A stretch of DNA of 64,000 nucleotides from Agilicoccus flavus. GTDB taxonomy: Bacteria > Actinomycetota > Actinomycetes > Actinomycetales > Dermatophilaceae. The stretch's first letter is position 1; every line of letters starts with the position of its first letter. This document shows positions 1-8,937 of this stretch, piece by piece. The position numbers and the translations under genes are program-made. The DNA lies in assembly GCF_014857905.1 (NCBI RefSeq), contig NZ_JACYXE010000004.1, positions 124,001-188,000 of the forward strand, in the 5' to 3' direction. The notes beneath the pieces were generated by a model. It was not told where the DNA came from. It did no database searches and worked only from the letters and a program-made list of their open reading frames with translations.

Positions 1-2667
1 GTCAATGCGGTGGAGGAGGACTTCACCAAGCTCACCGACGCCGAGCTGCGTGGCGAGACCGACGTGTTCCGCGCCCGCCTGGCCGACGGAGAGTCGCTCG
101 ACCGGATCCTGCCCGAGGCGTTCGCCGCCGTGCGCGAGGCGAGCCGCCGCACCATCGGCAAGCGGCACTTCGACGTGCAGATCATGGGTGGCGCCGCGCT
201 CCACCACGGCAACGTCGCGGAGATGAAGACCGGTGAGGGCAAGACCCTCGTCGCGACGCTGCCGAGCTACCTCAACGCGCTCACGGGCCAGGGCGTGCAC
301 GTCATCACCGTCAACGACTTCCTCGCGCAGTACCAGTCGGAGCTCATGGGGCGCGTGCACCGCGCGCTCGGGCTCGAGACGGGCTGCATCCTCGCCTCGA
401 TGACGCCGGCGCAGCGCCGCGCCGAGTACGCCAAGGACATCACCTACGGCACGAACAACGAGTTCGGGTTCGACTACCTGCGCGACAACATGGCGTGGAA
501 CACCGAGGAACTCGTGCAGCGGGGCCACCACTTCTGCATCGTCGACGAGGTCGACTCCATCCTCATCGACGAGGCGCGCACCCCGCTCATCATCTCGGGC
601 CCCGCCGACGCGGCCACGAAGTGGTACACGCAGTTCGCGAAGATCGTCACCCGCCTCGAGCGCGGCGAGGGCGGCGACCGGATGCGGGGCATCGCCCCGA
701 CGGGCGACTACGAGGTCGACGAGAAGAAGCGCACCGTCGGCATCCTCGAGCCGGGCATCGAGAAGGTCGAGGACTACCTCGGCATCGACAACCTCTACGA
801 GCCGGCGAACACGCCGCTCATCGGTTACCTCAACAACGCCATCAAGGCGAAGGAGCTGTTCAAGCGCGACAAGGACTACGTCGTCCTCGACGGCGAGATC
901 CTCATCGTCGACGAGCACACGGGTCGTATGCTCCCGGGCCGTCGGTACAACGAAGGCGTCCACCAGGCCATCGAGGCCAAGGAGGGCGTGGACATCAAGA
1001 ACGAGAACCAGACCCTCGCGACGATCACCCTGCAGAACTACTTCCGGCTCTACGACAAGCTCTCGGGCATGACGGGCACGGCCCAGACCGAAGCGGCGGA
1101 GCTCCACCAGATCTACAAGGTCGGCGTCGTCCAGATCCGGACGAACCGCCCGATGATCCGCGCCGACAAGTCCGACCTCGTCTACCGCACGGAGGTCGCC
1201 AAGTTCGACGCCGTCGTCGAGGACATCGCGGCGCGTCACGAGGCGGGCCAGCCCGTCCTCGTCGGGACGACCTCGGTCCAGAAGAGCGAGTACCTCGCGA
1301 CGAAGCTGACCGAGCGGAAGATCCCGCACAACGTCCTCAACGCGAAGGCCCACGCCCGGGAGGCGACGATCGTCGCGGACGCCGGCCGGAAGGGCGCGGT
1401 CACGGTCGCGACGAACATGGCCGGCCGTGGCACCGACATCATGCTGGGCGGCAACCCCGAGTTCCGGGCCGTCACGGCCCTGGCCAACCGGGGGCTCTCG
1501 CCGGAGGAGACGCCCGAGGAGTACGAGGCGGCCTGGGACGAGGCGCTCGCCGCGGCCGAGGCGGACGTCGCCGCGGAGCACGACGAGGTGACGGAGCTGG
1601 GCGGGCTGTACGTCCTCGGCACCGAGCGGCACGAGTCCCGGCGCATCGACAACCAGCTGCGCGGGCGGTCCGGCCGCCAGGGTGACCCGGGGGAGTCCCG
1701 CTTCTACCTGTCGCTGCAGGACGACCTCATGCGGATGTTCAACGCGGCGATGGTCGACCGCTTCATGGCGAGCTCGGGCCTCGAGGACTCGGTGCCGATC
1801 GAGTCGCGCATCGTGTCGCGCTCGATCCAGAGCGCCCAGACGCAGGTCGAGGGCCGCAACTTCGAGATCCGCAAGAACGTCCTCAAGTACGACGACGTCC
1901 TCAACACCCAGCGCAAGGTCATCTACGGCGAGCGCCGCCGCGTCCTCGAGGGTGAGGACCTGCACCTGCAGATGCGGCACTTCATCACCGACGTCGTCGG
2001 TGAGTACGTCCGCGCCGCGACGGCCACGGGCTTCAGCGAGGACTGGGACCTCGACGAGCTCTGGCGCGCCCTCGGCGCCCTCTACCCGATCTCGATCTCC
2101 CTCGACGAGCTGTACGAGGCGGCCGGCGGACGGCAGGGCATCGACGCGGGAATGCTGCGCACGGAGCTCGTCTCGGACGCGCAGCACGCCTACGACGCGC
2201 GCGAGGCCGAGCTCGGCAGCCGGGTCATGCGCGAGGTCGAGCGTCGCGTCGTCCTCTCGGTGCTCGACCGGCGCTGGCGCGAGCACCTGTACGAGATGGA
2301 CTACCTGCAGGAGGGCATCGGGCTGCGCGCCATGGCGCAGCGCGACCCGGTCGTCGAATACAGCCGCGAGGGATATCAGATGTTCACGGCGATGATGGAC
2401 GGCATCAAGGAGGAGTCGGTCGCCATGGCCTTCTCCGTCGACGTTCAGATCGACGAGAGTCAGCTGCCCCCGCTGGAGGACGGGGAGGAGGCGGGGATGT
2501 CCGGGGCCGGTTCGATCCGGGGCGAGGGTTTCGAGGAAGGCGCCTCCGGCGCCCGCCATTACTCCGCGCCCGGCGAGAGCGGTGACGTCGAGAGCTTCGA
2601 CGAGGACGACCCCAAGCTCAACCGCCGCCGTCGCCGCGCGGCCGCGAAGGCCCGCAAGGGCCGCTGA
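1..2667 (+). CDS. secA: SecA preprotein translocase ATPase, 5' end outside the window
   Basis: SecA is the cytosolic motor that uses ATP to push unfolded preproteins through SecYEG. The reading frame is already open at base 1 ([10 protein letters not shown]), so only about 30 N-terminal residues are missing. Walker A is visible as MKTGEGKT near residue 75, followed by the DEAD-motor segment [16 protein letters not shown]. The helicase-like [11 protein letters not shown] motif and the helical scaffold/wing region follow. The C-terminus ends in a basic tail ([14 protein letters not shown]) and has no CxCxSG zinc-binding motif, as is usual for actinobacterial SecA1. A convergent gene begins 61 bases downstream. 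Confidence 0.98.
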   Translation, partial: VNAVEEDFTKLTDAELRGETDVFRARLADGESLDRILPEAFAAVREASRRTIGKRHFDVQIMGGAALHHGNVAEMKTGEGKTLVATLPSYLNALTGQGVHVITVNDFLAQYQSELMGRVHRALGLETGCILASMTPAQRRAEYAKDITYGTNNEFGFDYLRDNMAWNTEELVQRGHHFCIVDEVDSILIDEARTPLIISGPADAATKWYTQFAKIVTRLERGEGGDRMRGIAPTGDYEVDEKKRTVGILEPGIEKVEDYLGIDNLYEPANTPLIGYLNNAIKAKELFKRDKDYVVLDGEILIVDEHTGRMLPGRRYNEGVHQAIEAKEGVDIKNENQTLATITLQNYFRLYDKLSGMTGTAQTEAAELHQIYKVGVVQIRTNRPMIRADKSDLVYRTEVAKFDAVVEDIAARHEAGQPVLVGTTSVQKSEYLATKLTERKIPHNVLNAKAHAREATIVADAGRKGAVTVATNMAGRGTDIMLGGNPEFRAVTALANRGLSPEETPEEYEAAWDEALAAAEADVAAEHDEVTELGGLYVLGTERHESRRIDNQLRGRSGRQGDPGESRFYLSLQDDLMRMFNAAMVDRFMASSGLEDSVPIESRIVSRSIQSAQTQVEGRNFEIRKNVLKYDDVLNTQRKVIYGERRRVLEGEDLHLQMRHFITDVVGEYVRAATATGFSEDWDLDELWRALGALYPISISLDELYEAAGGRQGIDAGMLRTELVSDAQHAYDAREAELGSRVMREVERRVVLSVLDRRWREHLYEMDYLQEGIGLRAMAQRDPVVEYSREGYQMFTAMMDGIKEESVAMAFSVDVQIDESQLPPLEDGEEAGMSGAGSIRGEGFEEGASGARHYSAPGESGDVESFDEDDPKLNRRRRRAAAKARKGR

Positions 2668-2728
2668 GCGCGCGGTCGGGTGGGCGGTCGGACGCCGATC
2701 GGACGTTGATCCGGGCGTCGAGGCGAGG

Positions 2729-3298
2729 TCACCCGCCGATCTCGAGGGCGGTGACGGTCCACCGACCGTCGAGGCCCTCGCAGCGCAGCGCCAACGCGCG
2801 CGTCCGGGCGGCGTCGTCCACCACGACGCTCACCTCCGCGACGCCGTCGACGGGGTGCGACACGAGGACGGCGCGGATCCGGACCGGCCGCCGGGCCGCG
2901 ATGCGCGTGCGCACCGCGCGACTGTGCCGGCGCACGAGCGAGTCGTAGACGTCGCGGGAGACGTGCCGCATGATCTGGGGCGCCGGTCGCGCGCCGCAGG
3001 CGACCTGCAGCAGGGCGGGGGTGAGCCAGGCGGCCCAGTCGCGGGCCGACGGCAGCTCGGCGGTCGACGTGGGAACGGGCCCGAAGTCGTCCGGGACGGT
3101 CCGGCGGCGGGGGCGCGGGTCGGCCGGAGCGACCTCGCGCACGAGGGCCAGCACGCCCTGCCGCGGGTCGACGCCCCGGGCGCCGGCGTCCCGGTCGACC
3201 CGGAGGTCGGCCCCCCGCCGACCCGACGACCCGTGCCACGAGTCGGGGATCGCGGCGGCGCGGATGGGTGCGGGATCACAGACGGGGAGGGCGCTCAC
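2729..3298 (-). CDS. DUF6459-like (Rv3235-type) conserved actinobacterial protein
   Basis: A 189-residue soluble protein with no signal peptide. Its C-terminal half (SARDWAAWLTPALLQVACG, then VYDSLVRRHSRAVR and a short beta-rich end) resembles the small conserved family encoded near secA in actinobacteria. Function is unknown. I start it at GTG 3298 because AGGAG lies five bases upstream. An in-frame GTG at 3382 would add 28 residues but overlaps the candidate -10 hexamer TAGAGT and has no ribosome-binding site. The family name is from memory and is the least certain part. Confidence 0.7.
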   Translation of the reverse strand: MSALPVCDPAPIRAAAIPDSWHGSSGRRGADLRVDRDAGARGVDPRQGVLALVREVAPADPRPRRRTVPDDFGPVPTSTAELPSARDWAAWLTPALLQVACGARPAPQIMRHVSRDVYDSLVRRHSRAVRTRIAARRPVRIRAVLVSHPVDGVAEVSVVVDDAARTRALALRCEGLDGRWTVTALEIGG

Positions 3299-3380
3299 GT
3301 CGGCTCCTGGGGCGTCGGACAGGGGCCGCGGGGCGACCCATATGGGAGGGCGCCGGACCGTCGGGCTCGGCGTCGACGTC

Positions 3381-3386
3381 ACTCTA
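3381..3386 (-). promoter_or_regulatory. candidate -10 hexamer TAGAGT for the DUF6459-like gene
   Basis: On the minus strand TAGAGT lies about 80 bases before the GTG at 3298, giving a leader that includes the AGGAG ribosome-binding site. No clear -35 is visible. The neighbouring stretch 3399-3423 has two near-identical GTTTGA(T/C)G words, which could be a regulator site. Confidence 0.35.
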
Positions 3387-3519
3387 AGCGCATCCTGATG
3401 TCGTTTGATGCAGTTTGACGACGGATGTGGACGGTGGGTGTGGATCCCGTGAGACCATATGACCCGTGCTCGCGGCGTCCTCGGCCGCCCGAGCGGCGCC
3501 GGACGAGACGGGGGTCACG

Positions 3520-4062
3520 ATGCGCTGGAACCGGCTGTTCGACGATCTCGAGGGTCGCTCCGCCCAGGAACGACGCCGGGAGGTCGAGGCCGAGGTCGCC
3601 GAACGGATCCGGGCCGACCGGGCCCGGATCACGCTGGCCGACCGGCTCGCGGCGCACGAGGGGGACGTCGGCCTCGTGCTGTGGACGGGACGGCTCGTCG
3701 CGGGCGTCCCCGAGGAGGTGGGCGCCGGTTGGGTCCTGCTGCGATCGGGGCGCGCGCGTCTGCTCGTGCCGTTGGGCGTCGTCGTCGAGGCCGAGGGGCT
3801 CGGTCGGTCGGCGGCCCCACCGGATCAGGCGGTCCGCAGGCTCGGTCTGGCCGGGCCCCTGCGGAGCATGGCGCGCGACCGCGCCGTCGTCGACGTGGAG
3901 GACCGCCTCGGCCGACGGATCACCGGGACGATCGACGCGGTGGGCGCGGACGCCTTCGAACTGGCGGAGCACCCGGCCCATCTGCCCCGCCGGGCGAGCA
4001 ACGTCGTCGCGGAGCGCGTCCTCGGCTTCGCGGGGCTGCTCGTCGTGGGCGCCGACCGCTGA
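3520..4062 (+). CDS. conserved hypothetical protein
   Basis: A 180-residue soluble protein not assigned to a named family. It starts MRWNRLFDDLEGRSAQERR, then has a charged helical segment (EVEAEVAERIRADRARITLADRL). A beta-rich central part alternates hydrophobic and charged residues (VLWTGRLVAGVP, WVLLRSGRARLLVPLGVVV) and could form a small Sm- or SH3-like barrel, which is only an inference. ATG 3520 is preferred because GGGGG precedes it. The frame is open back to GTG 3466. It is divergent from the DUF6459-like gene and convergent with the HTH gene. Confidence 0.75.
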   Translation: MRWNRLFDDLEGRSAQERRREVEAEVAERIRADRARITLADRLAAHEGDVGLVLWTGRLVAGVPEEVGAGWVLLRSGRARLLVPLGVVVEAEGLGRSAAPPDQAVRRLGLAGPLRSMARDRAVVDVEDRLGRRITGTIDAVGADAFELAEHPAHLPRRASNVVAERVLGFAGLLVVGADR

Positions 4063-4113
4063 GTGGGGCGGGACGCGGCCGCCGGACGCGCAGGGCGGCT
4101 TTTGCCCCGGATC

Positions 4114-4362
4114 TCAGGCCCGGCCGGCGTCGTCGAGGGTGGAGGCGTCGTCGGGCGCCGGGTGGGCGGCGACGTACGCACGGGTCTCGGAGTACATGCG
4201 CTCGATGTAGGCCTCGAGCTGGGTCGCCTCGACGCGCCACTGGCCGCGCCCGCCGACGCGGATCGCGGGCAGGTCGCCGGAGCGGACGAGGGCGTAGGCC
4301 TGCGACGAGGAGATGTTGAGGATCTCGCACACATCGGCCAGCTGCAGGAATCGCGGGGCCAC
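4114..4362 (-). CDS. small helix-turn-helix DNA-binding protein (excisionase/BldC type)
   Basis: An 82-residue protein whose first 55 residues form a MerR/excisionase-like winged helix: FLQLADVCEILNISSSQAY is the helix-turn-helix, and LPAIRVGGRGQWRVEATQLEAY is the wing and last helix. Such proteins bind DNA as transcription factors, BldC being the best-known actinobacterial example. The GTG start has GAGGAG seven bases upstream. No phage integrase or mobile gene is nearby, so a chromosomal regulator is more likely than an excisionase. Its targets are unknown. Confidence 0.85.
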   Translation of the reverse strand: MAPRFLQLADVCEILNISSSQAYALVRSGDLPAIRVGGRGQWRVEATQLEAYIERMYSETRAYVAAHPAPDDASTLDDAGRA

Positions 4363-4591
4363 GCGGGCTCCTCTCCGTGGGGCGGTCCCGCTCGGCCGGG
4401 CCGGCAGGGACCGTGGCGGTCGGCGGGATGTCGTGTGGGTGCGGGGCCGTGGCTAGGTTGGGCGCTCCGGTCGACGGGCCGAGTCTAGCGGCGGCCGCCG
4501 CGGCGAGGCCGGGTCCGCATGCGGCCTGTGGACGGCACCGTCTCCGCGCCGGGTGCGACGACGACGAGGGAACGACGAGGGGGGCAGGGAC

Positions 4592-6001
4592 GTGACCGAC
4601 CGCCGCAGGATCCTCGTCGCGACCGGCTCCGCGAGCCAGGACGAGCTCGTCGGAACCGCCCTGCCGCGAGGTGCGGCGCACGTCTGCCTCGACCTGGCCG
4701 ACCTGCTGTCGGCGGCGGGCGTCGGACTCGCCGGGGTCGCCGTCGTCGGCCCCGCCCTGCCCCTGCTCGACCGGAGCGCACTGCTGCGGCTCGCCCGGTC
4801 GGGGGTCGCGGTGATCGGCGCGCACCCCGCGGACGACCCCGTCGGCGCGGCGCGGCTCCAGCGCCTCGGCGTGGACCCCGCGTGCGTCGTCCCGGTCGGC
4901 GCGCGCGACGTGGGCCTCGCGTCCGACCTGGCCGCCGCGGTCGCCGCGGCCCGCGCGGTGACGGGGCGCGGCGTCGCGCGACCGGTGCCGACCCGGCGGC
5001 CCGCCTCGCCCGGCGTCCGGCCCGTCCACGCGTCCGGGTGGCGCGAGGTCGGCCCCGACGACCTCGACGTCTGGGGCGACATCGGAGCGGCCCGGGGGGT
5101 GGACGACCCGGGCGGCGTCCCCGCCGAGGACGCCGGCCCCGGGTCGCCCGCAGATCGGGTGGGTAGCTGGGCCGCCGACCCCGCCGACCCCGTCGATCCG
5201 CTCGACCACCCGGGTGCTCCGGGGACGTCGACGGTGCTGGCCGTCTGGGGCCCGACGGGGGCACCGGGGCGTACGACGATCGCCCTGACGATCGCCGGCC
5301 TCGCCGCGCGCCGCGGCCACCGGGTGTTGCTCGCCGACCTCGACCCCTACGGCGGCTCGGTCGCCCGGCACCTGCGCGTGCCCGACGAGTCACCGGGCGT
5401 CGTCGCGGCGCTGCGCGCCGCCGACGAGGGCCTCCTCGACCCCGAGGTCCTGGGCCGGCACGTCGAGTCCGTGGGCGGCATCGCCGTCCTCACCGGCGTG
5501 CCGAGCGCCGACCGGTGGCCCGAACTGCGCGCCGCCGGCGTGCCGGGCCTCCTCGACGCGGCCCGGCAGCGGTTCGACGTCGTCGTCCTCGACACCGGCT
5601 TCGCACTGGAGGACGACGAGGAGCTGAGCTACGACACCCTCGCGCCGCGACGGAACGCCGCGACGTTGTCCGCGCTCGCCGAGGCCGATCGCGTCGTCGC
5701 CGTCGGCGGGGTCGGTCCGGTGGCGCTGCCGCGCCTCGTCACCGGCCTGTCCGACCTCGATCGCCTCGGCCTGGCCGCGGCCGTGACCGTCGTCGTCAAC
5801 CGGGTCCGGGCGGGGGTGCTCGGACCGGCCGGTCAGGACGGCGTCGTCGGCGACCTGAGCCGGCTGGCCGGGGTCGTCGACCCCGTGCTCGTCCCCGACG
5901 ACCCGTTACGGATCGACACGGCCCTCCTGCAGGGGAGGACCCTGGCCCAGACGGCGCCCCGCTCCTCGGTGGCGCGGGCGGTGGAACCCCTCGTGCCCTG
6001 A
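4592..6001 (+). CDS. CpaE/MinD-like P-loop ATPase
   Basis: A 469-residue protein. The first 120 residues look like a degenerate receiver-type domain (ILVATGSASQDELVGTALPR ... VVGPALPLLDRSALLRL). A linker rich in Pro, Asp and Gly follows. Residues about 215-469 are a ParA/MinD-like ATPase: GPTGAPGRTT is the deviant P-loop, LLADLDPYGGSVARHL the switch region and FDVVVLDTGFAL the Walker B strand. The P-loop has Arg where Lys is usual. CpaE relatives position pili or division machinery at the membrane, but no tad/flp genes lie in the window. GTG 4592 is chosen because of GAGGGGGG upstream. The last 13 upstream codons from 4553 are probably leader. Confidence 0.85.
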   Translation: MTDRRRILVATGSASQDELVGTALPRGAAHVCLDLADLLSAAGVGLAGVAVVGPALPLLDRSALLRLARSGVAVIGAHPADDPVGAARLQRLGVDPACVVPVGARDVGLASDLAAAVAAARAVTGRGVARPVPTRRPASPGVRPVHASGWREVGPDDLDVWGDIGAARGVDDPGGVPAEDAGPGSPADRVGSWAADPADPVDPLDHPGAPGTSTVLAVWGPTGAPGRTTIALTIAGLAARRGHRVLLADLDPYGGSVARHLRVPDESPGVVAALRAADEGLLDPEVLGRHVESVGGIAVLTGVPSADRWPELRAAGVPGLLDAARQRFDVVVLDTGFALEDDEELSYDTLAPRRNAATLSALAEADRVVAVGGVGPVALPRLVTGLSDLDRLGLAAAVTVVVNRVRAGVLGPAGQDGVVGDLSRLAGVVDPVLVPDDPLRIDTALLQGRTLAQTAPRSSVARAVEPLVP

Positions 6002-6067
6002 CGTCCGGCCCGGGGATCGTGCGCCGGCCGCCCCACCCGGCGCCGGCCGCGGACGCGAGGTGCGTGT

Positions 6068-8014
6068 GTGACGATGACGAGCGTGGCCGACCGACTCGAT
6101 GCCCTCGACGCGTCCCTCATCGCCCTCGAGGACGCGCGGACCCCGCTGCACGTCGTGTCCGTCATGATCTTCGATCCCCTGGAGCAGGGTCTCGACCACG
6201 AGCGTCTCACCGGCCTCGTCGCCGCCCGCATCGGCCAGGTGACCCGGTACCGGCAGCGCGTCCGCGAGATGCCCGGGCGCCTCGGCCCACCGGTCTGGGT
6301 CGACGACGCGGCCTTCGACATCACGTACCACGTGCGACGGGCCGCCCTCCCGCGGCCGGGGACCCGGACCCAGCTCGCCGAGTTCACCGCGCGCATCGCC
6401 GGGCGCCCGCTCGACCGGGCCCGCCCGCTCTGGGAGCTCTACCTGCTCGAGGGGCTCGAACAGGGGCGCTTCGCCGTCGTCACCAAGGTCCACCAGTCGC
6501 TCGTCGACGGGGTGACGACCGTCGACCTCGGTCACCTCGTGCTCGACGACGGGCCCGACGCCGACGACGCCGACGACGATGCCGGGGTGCCCGTGGCCCC
6601 GCGCCGGGAGCCGAGCGACGTGACGCTGCTCGCGGGCGCCCTGTGGGAGCTCGCCACCCGGCCCACCCTCGCGATCACGGCGGCGCGCCGGGGCGCCGGC
6701 GACGTCCTCGACGCGGGGCGGAACGTCCTCTCCGGGCTGCGGACCGTCGCCGCGACCGCCACCGACCCCGCGCCGGTCAGCCCCCTCAACGCCCGCGTCG
6801 GAGCCGCCCGGCGCGTCGCCATGTTCCCCCTCCCGCTGGCGGACTTCCGCCGGATCCGCGACGCCGTCGCCGCCGCCGACCCCACGCTGCCGGTCACGCT
6901 GCACGACGTCGTCCTCACCGTCGTCGCCGGCGGACTGCGCACGTGGGCGGCGAACCGCGGCGAGCCGGTGCACGGCGGGACGCACGTCCGGGCCCTCGTG
7001 CCGGTGGGGACCTCCGATCGGCCCCGCGACGCCGCGGGCGGCGCGCCGGGGTCGGAGCCGCCGGCCGGGGGAGGCGTCGGCCTCGTCGACGAGGTCGTGG
7101 AGGCCCTGGTCGATCTGCCCGTCGGCGAGCCGTCGGCGCTCGCCCGCCTCCGTCGCGTCGCCGGGATGTCGCGGCGCCCGGCCGGGGTGGGGGCGCGGGC
7201 CATGACGGCGGCGGCGGGTTTCGCCCCCTCGACCCTGCACCATCTCGGCGCGCGCCTCGGGCAGGCCACCCGCAGGCGGCGCTTCAACCTCGTCGTCACC
7301 AACGTGCCCGGTCCGCAAGAGCCCCGCTTCCTGCCCGGTGCGCGGCTGCTCGAGACCTACCCGATCCTCCCGCTCGGGGCGCGGCACGCGCTCGCCGTCG
7401 GCGTGACCTCCTACGACGGGGTGGTGTGCGTCGGCCTCACCGGCGACCGGGCGGCCCTCGGCGACGTCGACCTCCTCGGCGAGGCCATCGCCGAGGACCT
7501 CGCCGACCTGCTCGAACTGGCGGCGGGCCTGTCCGCGGCCCCGATCCATCAGGAGAACCCCATGACCGCCACCCGCCGCGTCTACCTGCGCCTGCGCCCC
7601 GCCGATCTCGACCAGGTCGCGGCGGCCGCACCGCTCCCCGCCTCGACGCCCGCCTTCGCGGTGACCCGCGCCGTGCGGGAGGCGTTCGAGGACGACGACG
7701 AGGAGGACCTCGAGTACGCGGCGATGTGGATCGCGGCGGGGGAGGACACGACCGCCGCCCGGGTCGTCGCCGCCGTCGACGTGCCCTCCGCCGACGTCGA
7801 CGAGGCCGGCGGGGCGGACGGACCCGCCGACGAGGCCGCCTACTCGGTGCGGCTCGCCGCCCCCGTACCGGCCGCCCGCATCGTCTCCCTGCACGCCTCG
7901 CCCGCCGGGGCCGGTGACGACGAGGAGCTCGACTGGTACGACGTCGGCGAGGCCGCCCCCCTGTCGTCCGTCCTCACCGGCAGCGACACCGAGGGATCCC
8001 GGCCGGGGGGCTGA
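6068..8014 (+). CDS. WS/DGAT-type acyltransferase fused in frame to a DUF6912 domain
   Basis: Residues 1-490 match wax ester synthase/diacylglycerol acyltransferases, which join acyl-CoA to an alcohol or diacylglycerol for storage lipid. The opening RLDALDASLIALEDARTPLHV, the active-site region KVHQSLVDGV near residue 141, and the late NVPGPQEP segment are typical. The catalytic HHxxxDG motif reads HQSLVDG, so the second His is Gln. From residue 499 (ATG 7562) the chain continues as a DUF6912 domain: RRVYLRL, AFAVTRAVREAFEDDDEEDL, EELDWYD. That ATG has AGGAG six bases upstream, so the domain may also be made as a separate protein, or the two were separate genes that lost a stop codon. The initiation codon is GTG 6068, with ATG 6074 possible. 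Confidence 0.85.
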   Translation: MTMTSVADRLDALDASLIALEDARTPLHVVSVMIFDPLEQGLDHERLTGLVAARIGQVTRYRQRVREMPGRLGPPVWVDDAAFDITYHVRRAALPRPGTRTQLAEFTARIAGRPLDRARPLWELYLLEGLEQGRFAVVTKVHQSLVDGVTTVDLGHLVLDDGPDADDADDDAGVPVAPRREPSDVTLLAGALWELATRPTLAITAARRGAGDVLDAGRNVLSGLRTVAATATDPAPVSPLNARVGAARRVAMFPLPLADFRRIRDAVAAADPTLPVTLHDVVLTVVAGGLRTWAANRGEPVHGGTHVRALVPVGTSDRPRDAAGGAPGSEPPAGGGVGLVDEVVEALVDLPVGEPSALARLRRVAGMSRRPAGVGARAMTAAAGFAPSTLHHLGARLGQATRRRRFNLVVTNVPGPQEPRFLPGARLLETYPILPLGARHALAVGVTSYDGVVCVGLTGDRAALGDVDLLGEAIAEDLADLLELAAGLSAAPIHQENPMTATRRVYLRLRPADLDQVAAAAPLPASTPAFAVTRAVREAFEDDDEEDLEYAAMWIAAGEDTTAARVVAAVDVPSADVDEAGGADGPADEAAYSVRLAAPVPAARIVSLHASPAGAGDDEELDWYDVGEAAPLSSVLTGSDTEGSRPGG

Positions 8015-8475
8015 CCGCCGCCGCGGCCCGCCGTGGATCTCGCGGGCCGGCCGGCGGCCCGGCCGGTCGACCCGGCGGCGGGGCCGGCGAGGACCGCCTC
8101 GGCGCACACGAGGGCGCACTCCCGGCGCAGCGCCGACTCCGCCCGCTGCGCGAGGGTGGTCGCGGACAATCGCGCCGCGCCGATCGGGGCGGCCGCCTCG
8201 GCCCGCTCGGGTCCCTCCGCTGCGCCGACGCCCTCCGCTGCGCCGACGCCCTCGGTCCCGGCAAGTCCGGACCGGGGATCCGCTTCGCCGTCCCGTTCTC
8301 GTGCGCGGGCCAGGCGGCGCCGGGCGAGGACGACGGCGTCGGCGAGGTGCCGGGTCACCTCGGCGAGCTCGCGCGTGTCGGGATCGAGCCACAGGGCGTC
8401 GGCACCGGCGTGCAGCCGCGCCGAGAGGGCGGCGAGCGACGGCAGATCGGCCCGGGGGCGGGCGGGCGCGGTCAT
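7840..8475 (-). CDS. hypothetical protein, C-terminal part overlaps the convergent DUF6912 end
   Basis: A 211-residue frame. The first 130 residues look like a real alpha-helical protein (LAALSARLHAGADALWLDPD, RHLADAVVLARRRLARARE, QRAESALRRECALVCAEAVL) with a short duplicated insert (GVGAAEGVGAAEG). The last 60 residues run antisense to the DUF6912 domain and are low complexity, so the true 3' end is uncertain although no earlier stop exists. The start ATG overlaps the stop of the upstream gene as ATGA, which suggests translational coupling. No known family was recognised. Confidence 0.5.
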   Translation of the reverse strand: MTAPARPRADLPSLAALSARLHAGADALWLDPDTRELAEVTRHLADAVVLARRRLARARERDGEADPRSGLAGTEGVGAAEGVGAAEGPERAEAAAPIGAARLSATTLAQRAESALRRECALVCAEAVLAGPAAGSTGRAAGRPARSTAGRGGGQPPGRDPSVSLPVRTDDRGAASPTSYQSSSSSSPAPAGEACRETMRAAGTGAASRTE

Positions 8476-8729
8476 CGGGCGGACCGGGCGCGCAGGGCGC
8501 GGGTGAGGGCGTCGAGCGCCTCTTCGAGCGCGAACTGGGTGCGGGCGTCGCCCACGTCGGGATCGCTCGTGTCGAGCACGTCGGCGAGGCGCGCAGCGGC
8601 CCGGCGCCCGTCACTCCTCGGGCGGTCCGCGTCGGTGTCGGCGCAGGACGGGGGCGCCGACGCGCCCGCCACCCGACGGCGAGTGGGCGGGGTCGTCGCG
8701 GGCGCTGGTCGTTCGCTGGGGGTGGCCAC
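8472..8729 (-). CDS. small hypothetical protein
   Basis: An 85-residue protein: a Pro/Thr/Ala-rich N-terminal half and a C-terminal amphipathic helix (RTQFALEEALDALTRALRARSAR), with ARLADVLDTSDPDVGD between. No family recognised. GTG 8729 is chosen because TAGCGT lies seven bases upstream on the minus strand, the leaderless arrangement repeated elsewhere in the window. Its stop overlaps the next gene's start (ATGA), so both form one unit. Confidence 0.5.
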   Translation of the reverse strand: MATPSERPAPATTPPTRRRVAGASAPPSCADTDADRPRSDGRRAAARLADVLDTSDPDVGDARTQFALEEALDALTRALRARSAR

Positions 8730-8736
8730 GGGCGGC

Positions 8737-8742
8737 ACGCTA
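8737..8742 (-). promoter_or_regulatory. candidate leaderless -10 (TAGCGT) for the two small minus-strand genes
   Basis: TAGCGT on the minus strand, seven bases before GTG 8729, so transcription would begin at or next to the start codon. Confidence 0.4.
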
Positions 8743-8913
8743 TCGACCGCGGCGGCCCGCACCCCGCGTCCGTCCACAGGGCGCCATCCGAGGGCGATGC
8801 ACCGGGGTCGCGGAGGACATCGCCCGATCATCCGGCGCACGAGCGGGGCGGCTCGTACGATCGAGGGGAAGGCCGGCGGGCCGGTTCGGGTCCCGTCACC
8901 ACCGAAAGGGCTG

Positions 8914-8937
8914 ATGAACACCGATGTTCGCCTCTGA
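8914..8937 (+). other. possible seven-codon leader peptide overlapping the gdh start
   Basis: ATG 8914 opens MNTDVRL followed by TGA at 8935. It overlaps the glutamate dehydrogenase start (ATG 8924) in another frame. The only ribosome-binding sequence, GAAAGGG at 8904-8910, lies three bases from the leader ATG and thirteen from the dehydrogenase ATG. The leader may be translated and couple to the main gene, or it may be chance. Confidence 0.3.

Noticed and set aside
5515-7917. 800-codon plus-strand frame over the CpaE and WS/DGAT genes
   Set aside because: An Arg/Pro-rich shifted frame with no motif, covering two genes that do have motifs.
5906-8614. 902-codon minus-strand frame
   Set aside because: Antisense shadow of the acyltransferase with no family resemblance.
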